Counted from the first letter of the stretch, positions 23,747 to 30,882 are shown. The stretch: 44,195 nt of DNA from Comamonadaceae bacterium (GCA_947447355.1 CANFJF010000027.1:1-44195), one strand, 5' to 3'. The notes: generated by a model not told the origin, from the sequence alone. Made by a program: numbers and translations.

Positions 23747-24036
23747 GGTGAATGTTCTTTATCGTTGCGGGTTGCCAGCCAGGCGTGCACCAAGCGGCGG
23801 TCTTCCTGGGTGAGGCTGTAAATGCCTGGGCGGCGCGGCTTGCCGTCACGGTCGATTACCGTCACGCGCTCACACGGAATATCGAGCCCACGGGTGCGCA
23901 GGTCCATCACTACGTCAGGACCGTTGCTGACCCCGGCGATGGTGTCGATTGCCTCGCGGGGTTGCGGCTTGGTGCGCAGCGCATCAAGCACCCGTAATTG
24001 GCGCGGGTCATCCGTGCCCAAGAACCTGGCGCTCAT
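23740..24036 (-). CDS. Winged-helix DNA-binding protein
   Basis: A 98-residue protein with a helix-turn-helix-like segment, RQLRVLDALRTKPQPREAID, then a recognition-like helix GVSNGPDVVMDLRTRGLDIP and a wing ending KPRRPGIYSLT. This matches small winged-helix proteins seen between AlpA-like genes and replication genes in integrative elements. It overlaps the AlpA-like gene upstream by four bases and the ATPase downstream by seven, so the three form one coupled operon. It may regulate the operon or assist loading of the ATPase. Confidence 0.65.
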   Translation of the reverse strand: MSARFLGTDDPRQLRVLDALRTKPQPREAIDTIAGVSNGPDVVMDLRTRGLDIPCERVTVIDRDGKPRRPGIYSLTQEDRRLVHAWLATRNDKEHSPC

Positions 24037-24275
24037 GCCACTCCAGCCAGCGCCTTGACGGTCGCAGTGCTCCAGGCTAAAAGACCACCAATGCGGCGGG
24101 GCTTCATCGGGCCATTTTCAAGGCACGCCCAGCCCCGCAAAGTCTGCGGGCGGCGGTTCAGGTAGTAGGCAGTCTCAGCGGTTGTGAGATTCGGTCGTGT
24201 GACCTGTTCAAGCGGTAGGTATTGCGCCGTGAACTGTTGCTGGGCGGTTGCCTCGCGGGTTGTTGGGGTTTGCAT
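24033..24275 (-). CDS. AlpA/excisionase-like helix-turn-helix protein
   Basis: An 80-residue protein whose C-terminal half, NLTTAETAYYLNRRPQTLRG followed by WACLENGPMKPRRIGGLLAW, is the MerR-type helix-turn-helix of AlpA/excisionase-like proteins (helix, turn, recognition helix, wing with GP..P.RIGG..W). Such proteins activate integrase or direct excision. AAAGG lies upstream of the ATG. It is the first gene of a three-gene operon with the winged-helix protein and the ATPase. The 100 bp upstream contain an AT-rich TAATTAATTA stretch suited to a promoter. Confidence 0.7.
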   Translation of the reverse strand: MQTPTTREATAQQQFTAQYLPLEQVTRPNLTTAETAYYLNRRPQTLRGWACLENGPMKPRRIGGLLAWSTATVKALAGVA

Positions 24276-24376
24276 TCGAGAACCTTTCTGCGCGTATTGC
24301 GCTGTTGAGGTCTCTAATTAATTACTCCCGTTTGTCCCAGCAGTCCTGGCGGGATTTATGGGACTTAAGCCGCCCG

Positions 24377-25096
24377 TTATCGGCTCCCCTTGATTGCTTT
24401 CCAGGCCGCGTTTTGAACGGTTTTGAAAGACAAATTCCCGCTGATTTCACGCACGAAAAGACTGTCTCTATTTATTCCCGTTCCTCGGTCAAACGGTGAA
24501 TCAACACCAGCTTTTTTTTCCAGTGCCTGATAGAACTCTTTTGCAGTTGTGTACTGTCCAGCTTTGAATACCTCCAACATATAGGGCCAAGCCACGTCGC
24601 GCCATGTTCGGCGCTTCGATTGAATACGGTCCTCGGTAATGAATGGGTCACCAATAGCCGCTGGTACTGTCGTTATGGCTTTCTGTGCTGGCACCACTAC
24701 CGGCAGAGCTTCGGCTTTAGGAAACTCATTTGGCACCGACCACTGGCAGGAAGCGGCCAAGCGCGAAATATCTACCAGCCTGACTCTGGTGAATGCAACC
24801 CTTCGCACATCATTCACCTCAATGTGACGCAGCAGCCCATCGGCTAAGTGGGCCACCGCGAGCGACATGCGAGATTCAAAAGCTCGCCCGGTTGCGGTCG
24901 CCTCGTCAGGTTCAATGTTGAGGGATAGCGCGACAGCTTTCCACAAAACCACCCGGGGCATGTTTAGCCACACATCCCAGTTCACTGCGGGCGGCCTTGA
25001 GTTGGCGGGCAGTGGGTCTACTTGGGTGAGTAGCGTCGAGCCGCTGGGCTTCACTCTCATCGCCCAGTATTCAGCGTCGGGTACTTTCATCGCCAT
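24377..25096 (-). CDS. Hypothetical protein of the element (239 aa)
   Basis: A soluble 239-residue protein with no recognised catalytic motif. An N-terminal segment, WDVWLNMPRVVLWKAVALSL followed by NIEPDEA, is similar in style to hypothetical proteins often found near integrases in Burkholderiales elements. The C-terminal part (KRRTWRDVAWPYMLEVFKAG, later FYQALEKKAG) is helical and charged. AAGGGG lies 9 bases before the ATG at 25096. It is separated from the AlpA operon by 100 bp and from the tRNA-like sequence upstream by about 95 bp. Function unknown; regulation or cargo are both possible. Confidence 0.65.
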   Translation of the reverse strand: MAMKVPDAEYWAMRVKPSGSTLLTQVDPLPANSRPPAVNWDVWLNMPRVVLWKAVALSLNIEPDEATATGRAFESRMSLAVAHLADGLLRHIEVNDVRRVAFTRVRLVDISRLAASCQWSVPNEFPKAEALPVVVPAQKAITTVPAAIGDPFITEDRIQSKRRTWRDVAWPYMLEVFKAGQYTTAKEFYQALEKKAGVDSPFDRGTGINRDSLFVREISGNLSFKTVQNAAWKAIKGSR

Positions 25097-25191
25097 GCTT
25101 GCACCCCTTCAAGGTGTCGCTTCAAATTAAGAGCCCTTGCCTGTCGGTGAAGGTTTCGACTTTTCAGCCCGGTTTCGATGCGGGCCTAGCT

Positions 25192-25255
25192 GGGGCAAAA
25201 TGGCGTGGGAATTGAACCCGCCCTTCTAGGCTATTAACCCAGCGCTCTAGGCCCC
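25192..25255 (-). tRNA. Degenerate tRNA-like sequence without a D-arm
   Basis: On the minus strand, GGGGC (25255–25251) pairs with GCCCC (25196–25192) at the two ends. Between them lie an anticodon-like arm CTGGG-TTAATAG-CCTAG (7-base loop, T at position 33, anticodon position reading AAT) and a T-arm-like GCGGG-TTCAATT-CCCAC (T-loop TTCAATT, one C·A mismatch). The D-arm is missing and the T-arm is separated from the acceptor strand by extra bases, so it is not a standard tRNA. It may be a tRNA remnant, an old att site, or a fortuitous fold. It overlaps the end of the 190-residue gene. Confidence 0.3.
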
Positions 25256-25819
25256 ATCCCCCCGTAAATTTGTGTACTCGCCGTACCCTGCCCAGCCCTT
25301 GCCCACCTCATCAAGCAGTTTCAGGGGCAGCTCGCCGGGGTAGCCGGTAAGCCGCACCAGTGGTCCACCGTCGTTCGCGGCTTTGCGGAAAGCGGCCAAT
25401 AAACTATTTGTCTGAGTGCGGTATTGCACTGCGTTAAACCTCAACAATTTGAAGCCGTCAGCATGTGTCGAACCTTTCACTATGACGTACGGCGTCGGCA
25501 CTACCCACGTTATCGAGTCGCCTTCATGGTGAACTTCTATAGGCTTCCAAATCCCAGCGCAACCGGGCACACCGCAGCCGCAGTTCCCAAGGTAATAGCC
25601 ACCCTGGGTGCTTGCGGACGCGACCAGCGCGAGTAAATCCCAATGTGCTCCGCAATCAATCGTGTGTGTGTTGATTTCCACTTCAATATCCGCTTTGCGT
25701 TCTGGCACAAATTGGCCCATGCTGTTGCGGTCTTCGCTTTGTGTCAAACGTAAGCGAAGGCGAAGCAAACACGGTTCATCACAGTTTAAAGACTCCAACT
25801 TAATTGGCGTTGACTTCAT
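25247..25819 (-). CDS. Hypothetical Cys-motif protein of the element (190 aa)
   Basis: A 190-residue soluble protein of no recognised family. Its central feature is GNCGCGVPGCAGIWKPIEVH, a tight CxCx(4)C cluster followed by a His, suggestive of metal binding, within an alternating beta pattern (HHEGDSITWVVPTPYVIV). An upstream cysteine pair may be relevant (LNCDEPC). The ATG at 25819 was preferred because the longer frame to 26023 would overlap the antitoxin gene and reads like its shadow. It lies downstream of the HigBA pair on the same strand, a typical place for accessory cargo. Confidence 0.6.
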   Translation of the reverse strand: MKSTPIKLESLNCDEPCLLRLRLRLTQSEDRNSMGQFVPERKADIEVEINTHTIDCGAHWDLLALVASASTQGGYYLGNCGCGVPGCAGIWKPIEVHHEGDSITWVVPTPYVIVKGSTHADGFKLLRFNAVQYRTQTNSLLAAFRKAANDGGPLVRLTGYPGELPLKLLDEVGKGWAGYGEYTNLRGDGA

Positions 25820-25886
25820 GCTCACACTCACGTCCAACTTATCAAGCCGGTCAGCAGTTCGTCTAGGTATGCAGGGTTGTGTACGC

Positions 25887-26165
25887 TCATGCCGATTCCA
25901 GATGCACAACCGCGCGCGCGCCAACGGCCTGCGCATATCGCTGAACGGTTCGCATGGACGGGGCGCGTCTGCCTGACTCCAAACGGGCGACCACGCTCTG
26001 AGTAGTGCCCATGCGCTCGGCAACTTCGCCTTGAGTCAAACCGGCGCGGCTTCTGGCGGCAATCAGTTCGCGGGCCATCTCGAACTCATGGGCAATGGCG
26101 TCGTACTCGGTGCGTGTCTTGGTGTCTGCCAGCAGTTCGGCTTTGAGTGTCTTAAGTGTTTTCAT
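25887..26165 (-). CDS. higA: HigA-type antitoxin (XRE family HTH)
   Basis: A 92-residue protein with an XRE helix-turn-helix at about 38–88: LIAARSRAGLTQGEVAERMG followed by TTQSVVARLESGRRAPSM. The N-terminal helix (KTLKAELLADTKTRTEYDAI) is typical of HigA-type antitoxins that neutralise RelE-like toxins and repress the operon. The start ATG is fused to the toxin stop in an ATGA overlap, giving the toxin-first order characteristic of higBA. The ATG at 26165 gives the family-typical N-terminus. Confidence 0.85.
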   Translation of the reverse strand: MKTLKTLKAELLADTKTRTEYDAIAHEFEMARELIAARSRAGLTQGEVAERMGTTQSVVARLESGRRAPSMRTVQRYAQAVGARAVVHLESA

Positions 26166-26485
26166 GTCCGTGCCTCTAATCGCTTGAGTGCTGTAGCAAT
26201 CACGCTTCGTGGTGTGGTCTGTGTCTTCTTCACAAACACATGCAGCACCAGCAAGCGGCGGTCTTGAATGGCGGCATACACAGCGCGGGCAATCCCATCT
26301 CGGCCTTGCATCCGCATTTCCCACAGTTTGCTTTCCAGTGGTCGAATGTGGGGCAGTCCAACGCGCTGCGGCCCAAAGTCTTCCAGCATCTCGGCAATGT
26401 GAAGGAATCGCGCACGCATATCAGCAGGGAGTGCCATCAATTCAGGCTCTGCCAGCGGGTGTAATGTTACCGTCCAAGTCTTCAT
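26162..26485 (-). CDS. higB: HigB/RelE-type toxin (phage-derived Gp49-like)
   Basis: A 107-residue RelE-superfamily toxin, probably an mRNA interferase acting at the ribosome. The family pattern is visible: VTLHPLAEPELMALPADMRA, GLPHIRPLESKLWEMRMQGR (the 'L..GLWElR' core), IARAVYAAIQDRRLLVLHVF and VKKTQTTPRSVIATALKRLE. It precedes its antitoxin with an ATGA overlap. No ribosome binding site is visible, and a -10-like TATACT abuts the ATG. In an integrative element such a pair usually serves element stability; phage defence is also possible. Confidence 0.82.
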   Translation of the reverse strand: MKTWTVTLHPLAEPELMALPADMRARFLHIAEMLEDFGPQRVGLPHIRPLESKLWEMRMQGRDGIARAVYAAIQDRRLLVLHVFVKKTQTTPRSVIATALKRLEART

Positions 26486-26514
26486 AGTATAGCTTTTTTG
26501 CGATATTTAGCCAA
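26486..26514 (-). promoter_or_regulatory. Sigma-70-like promoter abutting the toxin start codon
   Basis: On the minus strand TTGGCT (26514–26509) and TATACT (26491–26486) are separated by exactly 17 bp, a good sigma-70 arrangement. The -10 box ends one base before the toxin ATG, so transcription would start at or just after the start codon. It overlaps the end of the integrase gene. Confidence 0.45.
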
Positions 26515-27871
26515 TTACTACTCGCAGCGAACCCGGAGCCGCCGTGGCATCAAAAGTCACACAGGCTTGTTCTAATATCCACGCTTCAATCTTTTCGTGG
26601 TGAACGCGCAGCAAGTCGAGGGGACGCACTGTGTAATGCTTTTCAGCAGTGGCACTGGGCTTGTGGCCCATGAGTTGAGCTACCACGCCCGCAGGTATTT
26701 CTAACCATTCGGTCAGACTCTTGAATGAGCGGCGCAGTCCATGCAATGAAACATGGTCAACACCGGCCACTGTGCATGCGTTCGTCAGGTTTTTTGCCGG
26801 GCGGGTCAGTGCACCATCACCAGCGCCAGCAAAAACCCACTCCCCACGCTTGGGCAGTCCCGCTATCAAGTGGTGGACGTACCTAGTCAGTGGTATCACG
26901 CGCTGGCCCTCAACTTTGTCGTGAATGGTCAGGCCGCGCCATGCCATGTTCACGTCCTCCCAGCGCAGAGCCAGCAGCTCGCCTGGTCTGGCGCCAGTCA
27001 GTAGCATGGCTTGCAAGTAGGCCGCAATAGCCGGGTTTCCAATCTGTTGTACGGCCGCAAACCATGCGGGCAGTTGTTCGCGCTGCAAGGCGTCACGCTT
27101 CGCGCCTGGTTTGCCCAACGCCTCTCGGGTGTCGCGGTTCTTGGCTGGGTTGCCGGTTACCAGCGGGGCGTATTCTGGCTTTTCACTGCACCACGTCAGG
27201 AAAGCTCGCAGCAGTCGCCACGACAATCGTGTGGGTGTTGGGCGGGTCAGTGCTTCACGTTCTGCCCATGCCGTGACATCGCTGGCGCTCAGGTCAATCA
27301 GTCGAATGGCCATCAGTGAATGCAGCGGCCCCGGTATCGTCAAGCCGTCACCGTGCTTGCGCGGAACGCCACCGGCCGCACTCAAGCGGAGGTGGTCGGC
27401 TAAGTGCAACTCCCCCCAACGGGGCTTGCGGGCTTCAATATAGGTTTGCCACGCTTCGCCAACTGTCAGGGCTTGCGCGGCTGCTTGTTGAGTCTGGCGT
27501 GTCAGTTGAGCTGCATTCGCCGCGATGATGGCGGCTTTAGCGGCATCCTGCTCGCGCTCAATTTCTCGCGGGTCACCACCGGCGTCAAGTGTCACGCGCA
27601 GCCTGTTTGCTTCTGCGCGAGCTGCGTCGATGGTCCAGGCTCGAACGTCTCCAATGGTGCGGCGGATGGTCTGTCGGTTCAGCTTCGCCTCGAACACGAA
27701 TGACTTTGCGCCAGTGTTGGTCACTCGTACCCTCAAGCCAGGTGCTTTGCTGTCGCGTAGAAATGCTTGGGCTTTTATGTCTGTACGGCAGGTGAGGCGG
27801 TCAATTAACCCCGCAGTCAGTTCGTGCGCTTCCGTTAGGTCTGGAGCATCGGTCTTCTTTGGTCTCGCCAT
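26507..27871 (-). CDS. int: Tyrosine-type site-specific recombinase (integrase)
   Basis: A 454-residue phage-type integrase that should catalyse integration into tRNA-Phe and excision. It has an N-terminal DUF4102-like arm-binding region (TDIKAQAFLRDSKAPGLRVR, FVFEAKLNRQTIRRTIGDV), a core-binding domain (about 130–235), and a catalytic domain with all expected residues: Arg295 (TGARPGELLALRWED), His377-x-x-Arg380 (HGLRR), His403 (MGHK) and nucleophile Tyr413 (KHYTVRPLDLL). The start at 27871 is preferred over an open extension to 27967, because that extension only translates the arm-site repeats. It lies beside the right att repeat, and its start is next to the arm sites, suggesting autoregulation. 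Confidence 0.93.
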   Translation of the reverse strand: MARPKKTDAPDLTEAHELTAGLIDRLTCRTDIKAQAFLRDSKAPGLRVRVTNTGAKSFVFEAKLNRQTIRRTIGDVRAWTIDAARAEANRLRVTLDAGGDPREIEREQDAAKAAIIAANAAQLTRQTQQAAAQALTVGEAWQTYIEARKPRWGELHLADHLRLSAAGGVPRKHGDGLTIPGPLHSLMAIRLIDLSASDVTAWAEREALTRPTPTRLSWRLLRAFLTWCSEKPEYAPLVTGNPAKNRDTREALGKPGAKRDALQREQLPAWFAAVQQIGNPAIAAYLQAMLLTGARPGELLALRWEDVNMAWRGLTIHDKVEGQRVIPLTRYVHHLIAGLPKRGEWVFAGAGDGALTRPAKNLTNACTVAGVDHVSLHGLRRSFKSLTEWLEIPAGVVAQLMGHKPSATAEKHYTVRPLDLLRVHHEKIEAWILEQACVTFDATAAPGSLRVVIG

Positions 27872-27889
27872 ATGTTTGCTCTCGTTTCC

Positions 27890-27942
27890 GTGTAGCCGCT
27901 GTGTAGCCAACTTACGCCCCGTGTAGCCACTGCGTAGCCACT
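27890..27942 (+). repeat. Four 11-bp repeats, right-end integrase arm sites
   Basis: GTGTAGCCGCT (27890–27900) and GTGTAGCCAAC (27901–27911) are adjacent. After a 9-bp gap come GTGTAGCCACT (27921–27931) and GCGTAGCCACT (27932–27942), again adjacent. All share orientation with the left-end pair at 20387. They lie 18 bp upstream of the integrase start codon, so integrase bound here could also repress its own gene. Between here and the right att repeat is another hairpin, AACTGG/CCAGTT, near 27978–27997. Confidence 0.75.
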
Positions 27943-28069
27943 TTCGCACCATTTTGGGGAATATCAATCAACGCTTAAACTGGGTACTTAACCAGTTGGT
28001 TGTGCCTAAGTTGTTGATTTATATGGATTGTAGCGACGAGAATCAACATGGTCAAACGTCTATTTTCTT

Positions 28070-28177
28070 GGATTGAAAATCCTTGTGTCGGTGGTTCGAT
28101 TCCGCCCCAGGCCACCATTACAACCCGCAAGGGTAAAAGAAAGCCCGCTATTCAAAAGATAGCGGGCTTTTTCGTTG
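28070..28177 (+). repeat. Right att repeat with tRNA-Phe 3' fragment
   Basis: 108 bp identical to 20261–20368. It holds the 3' 48 bases of tRNA-Phe (to 28117) and a second copy of its terminator (28140–28172). The sequence before it lacks the 5' half of a tRNA and a promoter, so this copy is a fragment. It marks the right end of the element. The chromosomal gene beyond it, a response regulator, is intact. Confidence 0.93.
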
Positions 28178-28247
28178 GCGGGTTCTTGTCTGCATCCATG
28201 TCAGCACTTTCAAAGCAAGCAGACTGTGTGCGGGCAGGAATGCAGCC

Positions 28248-28910
28248 TCACCGCTCTTCCCACACATAACCCTGGCCATGCCGGGTGCGCAGGGGCAGAT
28301 CCCCCAAGCCGGCGTCTTCAACTTTTTGTCGAAGCCGCATCACCAGCATGTCCATGCGGCGGGTGTCGTAATCGTTGACGTTCTTGCCCAAGACGAGGGT
28401 CAGCACTTCCCTGCTGAAAATTTGGCCAGGATACCTGCGCAATGCCGTCACAAACAACCATTCGCTGGATGTGAGGTGAACCGAATGGCCGGCCGCATTC
28501 ATCAACATTCGGGACGCGGCATCAGTGCGCCAGCTGAAGACAATGGGGGTGTTGCGTAGCTGAATCGCCAGGATCGAGCTCAGCTCTTCTAGCGGCACGG
28601 GTTTCACCAAATAGTAATTGGCACCGCCGTTCAAGCCCTGTAAACGCATTGGCAATTGGCCCCAAGCGGTCATCATCACAATGGGGCAAGCCGTGTGCCG
28701 ACGCAGCTCGGGCAATGCATCCAGCCCGTTGCCATCAGGCAGGCCAACGTCAAGTACCAATGCTTGAACTTGCTGGGTTTGTAATACTTCCAACGTCTCT
28801 TTTAAGGTGCTAGCCTCTAGTACCTTGTATCCTTCGGTTACAAGGTGATCCTTCACCTCATGACGCAGGTTCGTGTCGTCTTCTACCAGTAAAACAGTGA
28901 TGTGCTTCAT
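28248..28910 (-). CDS. OmpR-family response regulator
   Basis: A 220-residue two-component regulator. The receiver domain (1–115) has E10/D11/D12, the phospho-acceptor Asp54 in ALVLDVGLPDGNG, MMTAWG, and Lys in YYLVKPV. The C-terminal OmpR/PhoB winged helix (about 130–220) carries LTSSEWLFVTALRRYPGQIF followed by SREVLT, and ends RTRHGQGYVW, the usual RG.GY.. hairpin. It is divergent from a histidine kinase whose start lies only about 13 bp away, so the two probably form a pair. The ATG at 28910 gives the canonical short N-terminus; an ATG at 28925 is also possible. Confidence 0.9.
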   Translation of the reverse strand: MKHITVLLVEDDTNLRHEVKDHLVTEGYKVLEASTLKETLEVLQTQQVQALVLDVGLPDGNGLDALPELRRHTACPIVMMTAWGQLPMRLQGLNGGANYYLVKPVPLEELSSILAIQLRNTPIVFSWRTDAASRMLMNAAGHSVHLTSSEWLFVTALRRYPGQIFSREVLTLVLGKNVNDYDTRRMDMLVMRLRQKVEDAGLGDLPLRTRHGQGYVWEER

Positions 28911-28923
28911 AAATCTATTGTCC

Positions 28924-30882
28924 ATGATGACGCGCAACGCCTGTTGGCTGCTTGGCTTGAGCTTTGCCGCCGGTGCGGTAATGGCACAAACGGCGCCCGC
29001 TTCGTCGCCACTGGCATTGCCCTTGACGGTACAAGAACTGCCGCTGGCAGGGCACATGTCCATGTGGCTTGACAAGGCCGGAACAGCCACTTGGCAGCAG
29101 GCTCGCCAGCAAACCTTTGCGCCTGTCGATGGAAACATCAACTTGGGTTACCAACCCGGCGTGTTGTGGGTTCGCATGCAAGTGCAGCGCGGTGAAAACT
29201 TAAGTCGCCAGCCGCTGGCCCCTGACTGGTGGTTGGAGGTACCACCCGCTTTTTTGGATGAAGTCACCTTGTGGATTGAACCCGGCGTTCATCGTGCTGC
29301 AGGTCAAGCGATTGAAGAGCCGTCACCGCAACTGGCCGGTGCGGCGACACCCCAAGAGCAACGCCCGCTGTGGCACCGTAACAGTGTCTTCCTCGTTAAG
29401 TTGCCTGAAGCCGGCCTCTACACCTTGTGGCTGCGCGTCCAATCAGACAACGCCAAAACGGTCATGCCGGTGCTATGGCAGACCAAGGCACTGGAACAAA
29501 ACACCCAAATTAAATCCATCGTGGCCGGACTGTTCTATGGCATTTTTATTTGTTTTACGCTGACGGCGCTGATCTTGGGGCTGACTGTTGGTACACCCAT
29601 ATTTCTGATGTATGCAGGTTATTTTTTATTGTTGAGCCTGAAAATTTTTATCGTTGACGGTTGGTTCGGGTTGTTGCTTATGCCGGGTCTACCGCATGTT
29701 GCCGATGCTTTGGCAAGCAGTTGCATGGCCTTGCTCATCCCACTGTTTGCAACCGTTTATTCACGACTTTTGCGGGCCGATCAGCCTGTGCCGAGTTTTT
29801 TTAGGGGGTACCTGCGCATCGCTTGGGGGCTGGGGGTGGTGGCTATCGTGCTGCTTTGGGATGGTCACTTTGCGCAGGTTGCACCGCTTGTGAACATGTA
29901 CGCCATGACGCAACTCGTGGTCATCATCATGCTGACGCTCTGGGTCGTGCTGCGCCAACCAACGCTGAGATGGGTGCTGCTGCCGCTCATTCCGATCGTG
30001 CTACCCAGCATGCTCCGTCTGGCACGTAATGCTGGATTTGATTTCTCTATCGACTGGGCTGACGCCAGTCTTTGGGTCGGCATCACATTACACGCCATGA
30101 TCTTGCTTTTCTTTGCAGCCCGTCATGTCGGGCAGTCGTACAAGTCCAACATGCGGGCACACGCTCAGGTCATTGCCAGTGCGGCCCAACTGGTTGAGCA
30201 GCGGGACTTCGTTGCACTCCTGTCGCACGAGTTTCGCAACCCGATTGCGGCCTTGGAGGCTGCATTGAGCAACATGAAACGACAAACATTGGACGCCGTT
30301 ACCCGCGCCCGTATTGGCCGTATGGGTCAGTCTGTGGAGCGCCTCAAATACGTGCTGGGCTACTGCTTGGCAGATGAACGACTGGTCACCTCGGTGTCGG
30401 CCCAGCGCCGATATCGCCCCTTGACTGTGGCAAACATCATTGAGGAAAGTCTTCAGCAACTCAACGATGACCGCAACCGCCTGCAATTGCAGGTTGCCGA
30501 TCCTGTCAGCCAGGCATTGCTGGCCCAAGCGCAGGTGCTTGGCGAACTGTCACTGCTTGGCGCAGCGCTTAAAAACCTGCTCGACAACGCGCTCAAATAC
30601 GACCCCAGCGGCTCTGTTCTGTTGTCAGTCCAGGCGCAGGACCAGCAAGTGACCTTCACGGTGCGCGACCACGGCCCCGGTCTGGACAAGCAAGCCAGAA
30701 GTCGTTTGTTTGAGAAATTTACACGCGGGCAACAGCATCCATCCACCCCAGGCGCTGGCTTAGGGCTGTACCTGTCGCGAAAAATTGCGCAGAAACACGG
30801 CGGAGACATTCGTGTCCGCAGTGCCTCTGGCGGTGGTGCGGTGGCAGAACTTACTCTGCCTTTTATCATTAAGAAAAAATAA
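28924..30882 (+). CDS. 7TMR-DISM sensor histidine kinase
   Basis: A roughly 652-residue membrane kinase. A signal peptide (about 1–22, ending GAVMAQ) precedes a periplasmic 7TMR-DISMED2-type sensing domain (about 40–185). Seven membrane segments follow (about 190–400), then HisKA with FVALLSHEFRNPIAALEAAL (His435) and HATPase with NLLDNALKYDPSG, VRDHGPGLD and GAGLGLYLSRKIAQKHGG. DISMED2 domains are predicted to bind carbohydrate-like ligands; the actual ligand is unknown. It is divergent from the OmpR-type regulator and upstream of a type I secretion operon, so control of secretion of the large surface protein is a reasonable guess. Start codons at 28924 and 28927 are equally plausible. Confidence 0.88.
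   Translation: MMTRNACWLLGLSFAAGAVMAQTAPASSPLALPLTVQELPLAGHMSMWLDKAGTATWQQARQQTFAPVDGNINLGYQPGVLWVRMQVQRGENLSRQPLAPDWWLEVPPAFLDEVTLWIEPGVHRAAGQAIEEPSPQLAGAATPQEQRPLWHRNSVFLVKLPEAGLYTLWLRVQSDNAKTVMPVLWQTKALEQNTQIKSIVAGLFYGIFICFTLTALILGLTVGTPIFLMYAGYFLLLSLKIFIVDGWFGLLLMPGLPHVADALASSCMALLIPLFATVYSRLLRADQPVPSFFRGYLRIAWGLGVVAIVLLWDGHFAQVAPLVNMYAMTQLVVIIMLTLWVVLRQPTLRWVLLPLIPIVLPSMLRLARNAGFDFSIDWADASLWVGITLHAMILLFFAARHVGQSYKSNMRAHAQVIASAAQLVEQRDFVALLSHEFRNPIAALEAALSNMKRQTLDAVTRARIGRMGQSVERLKYVLGYCLADERLVTSVSAQRRYRPLTVANIIEESLQQLNDDRNRLQLQVADPVSQALLAQAQVLGELSLLGAALKNLLDNALKYDPSGSVLLSVQAQDQQVTFTVRDHGPGLDKQARSRLFEKFTRGQQHPSTPGAGLGLYLSRKIAQKHGGDIRVRSASGGGAVAELTLPFIIKKK

Larger units (their letters stand above)
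20261..28177. mobile_element. 7.8-kb integrative element in tRNA-Phe
   Basis: The segment is bracketed by a 108-bp perfect direct repeat that begins in the anticodon stem of tRNA-Phe (start-to-start distance 7,809 bp). It contains a tyrosine recombinase next to the right repeat, tandem 11-bp repeats near both ends, a HigBA-type module, an AlpA-like regulator, a winged-helix protein, a RecA-like ATPase, a lipoprotein gene and unknown genes. Flanks are ordinary chromosomal genes. No relaxase, type IV secretion, capsid, terminase or lysis gene is visible, so it is either mobilised in trans, a phage-satellite-like element, or a reduced prophage. Almost all genes run leftwards from the integrase; only the lipoprotein runs right. 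Confidence 0.9.

Noticed and set aside
25820..26023. N-terminal extension of the 190-residue gene to 26023
   Set aside because: It overlaps the antitoxin coding region on the same strand in another frame and looks like its shadow.
27872..27967. Longer integrase start at 27967
   Set aside because: The added residues merely translate the GTGTAGCC repeats. The ATG at 27871 gives a standard integrase N-terminus.
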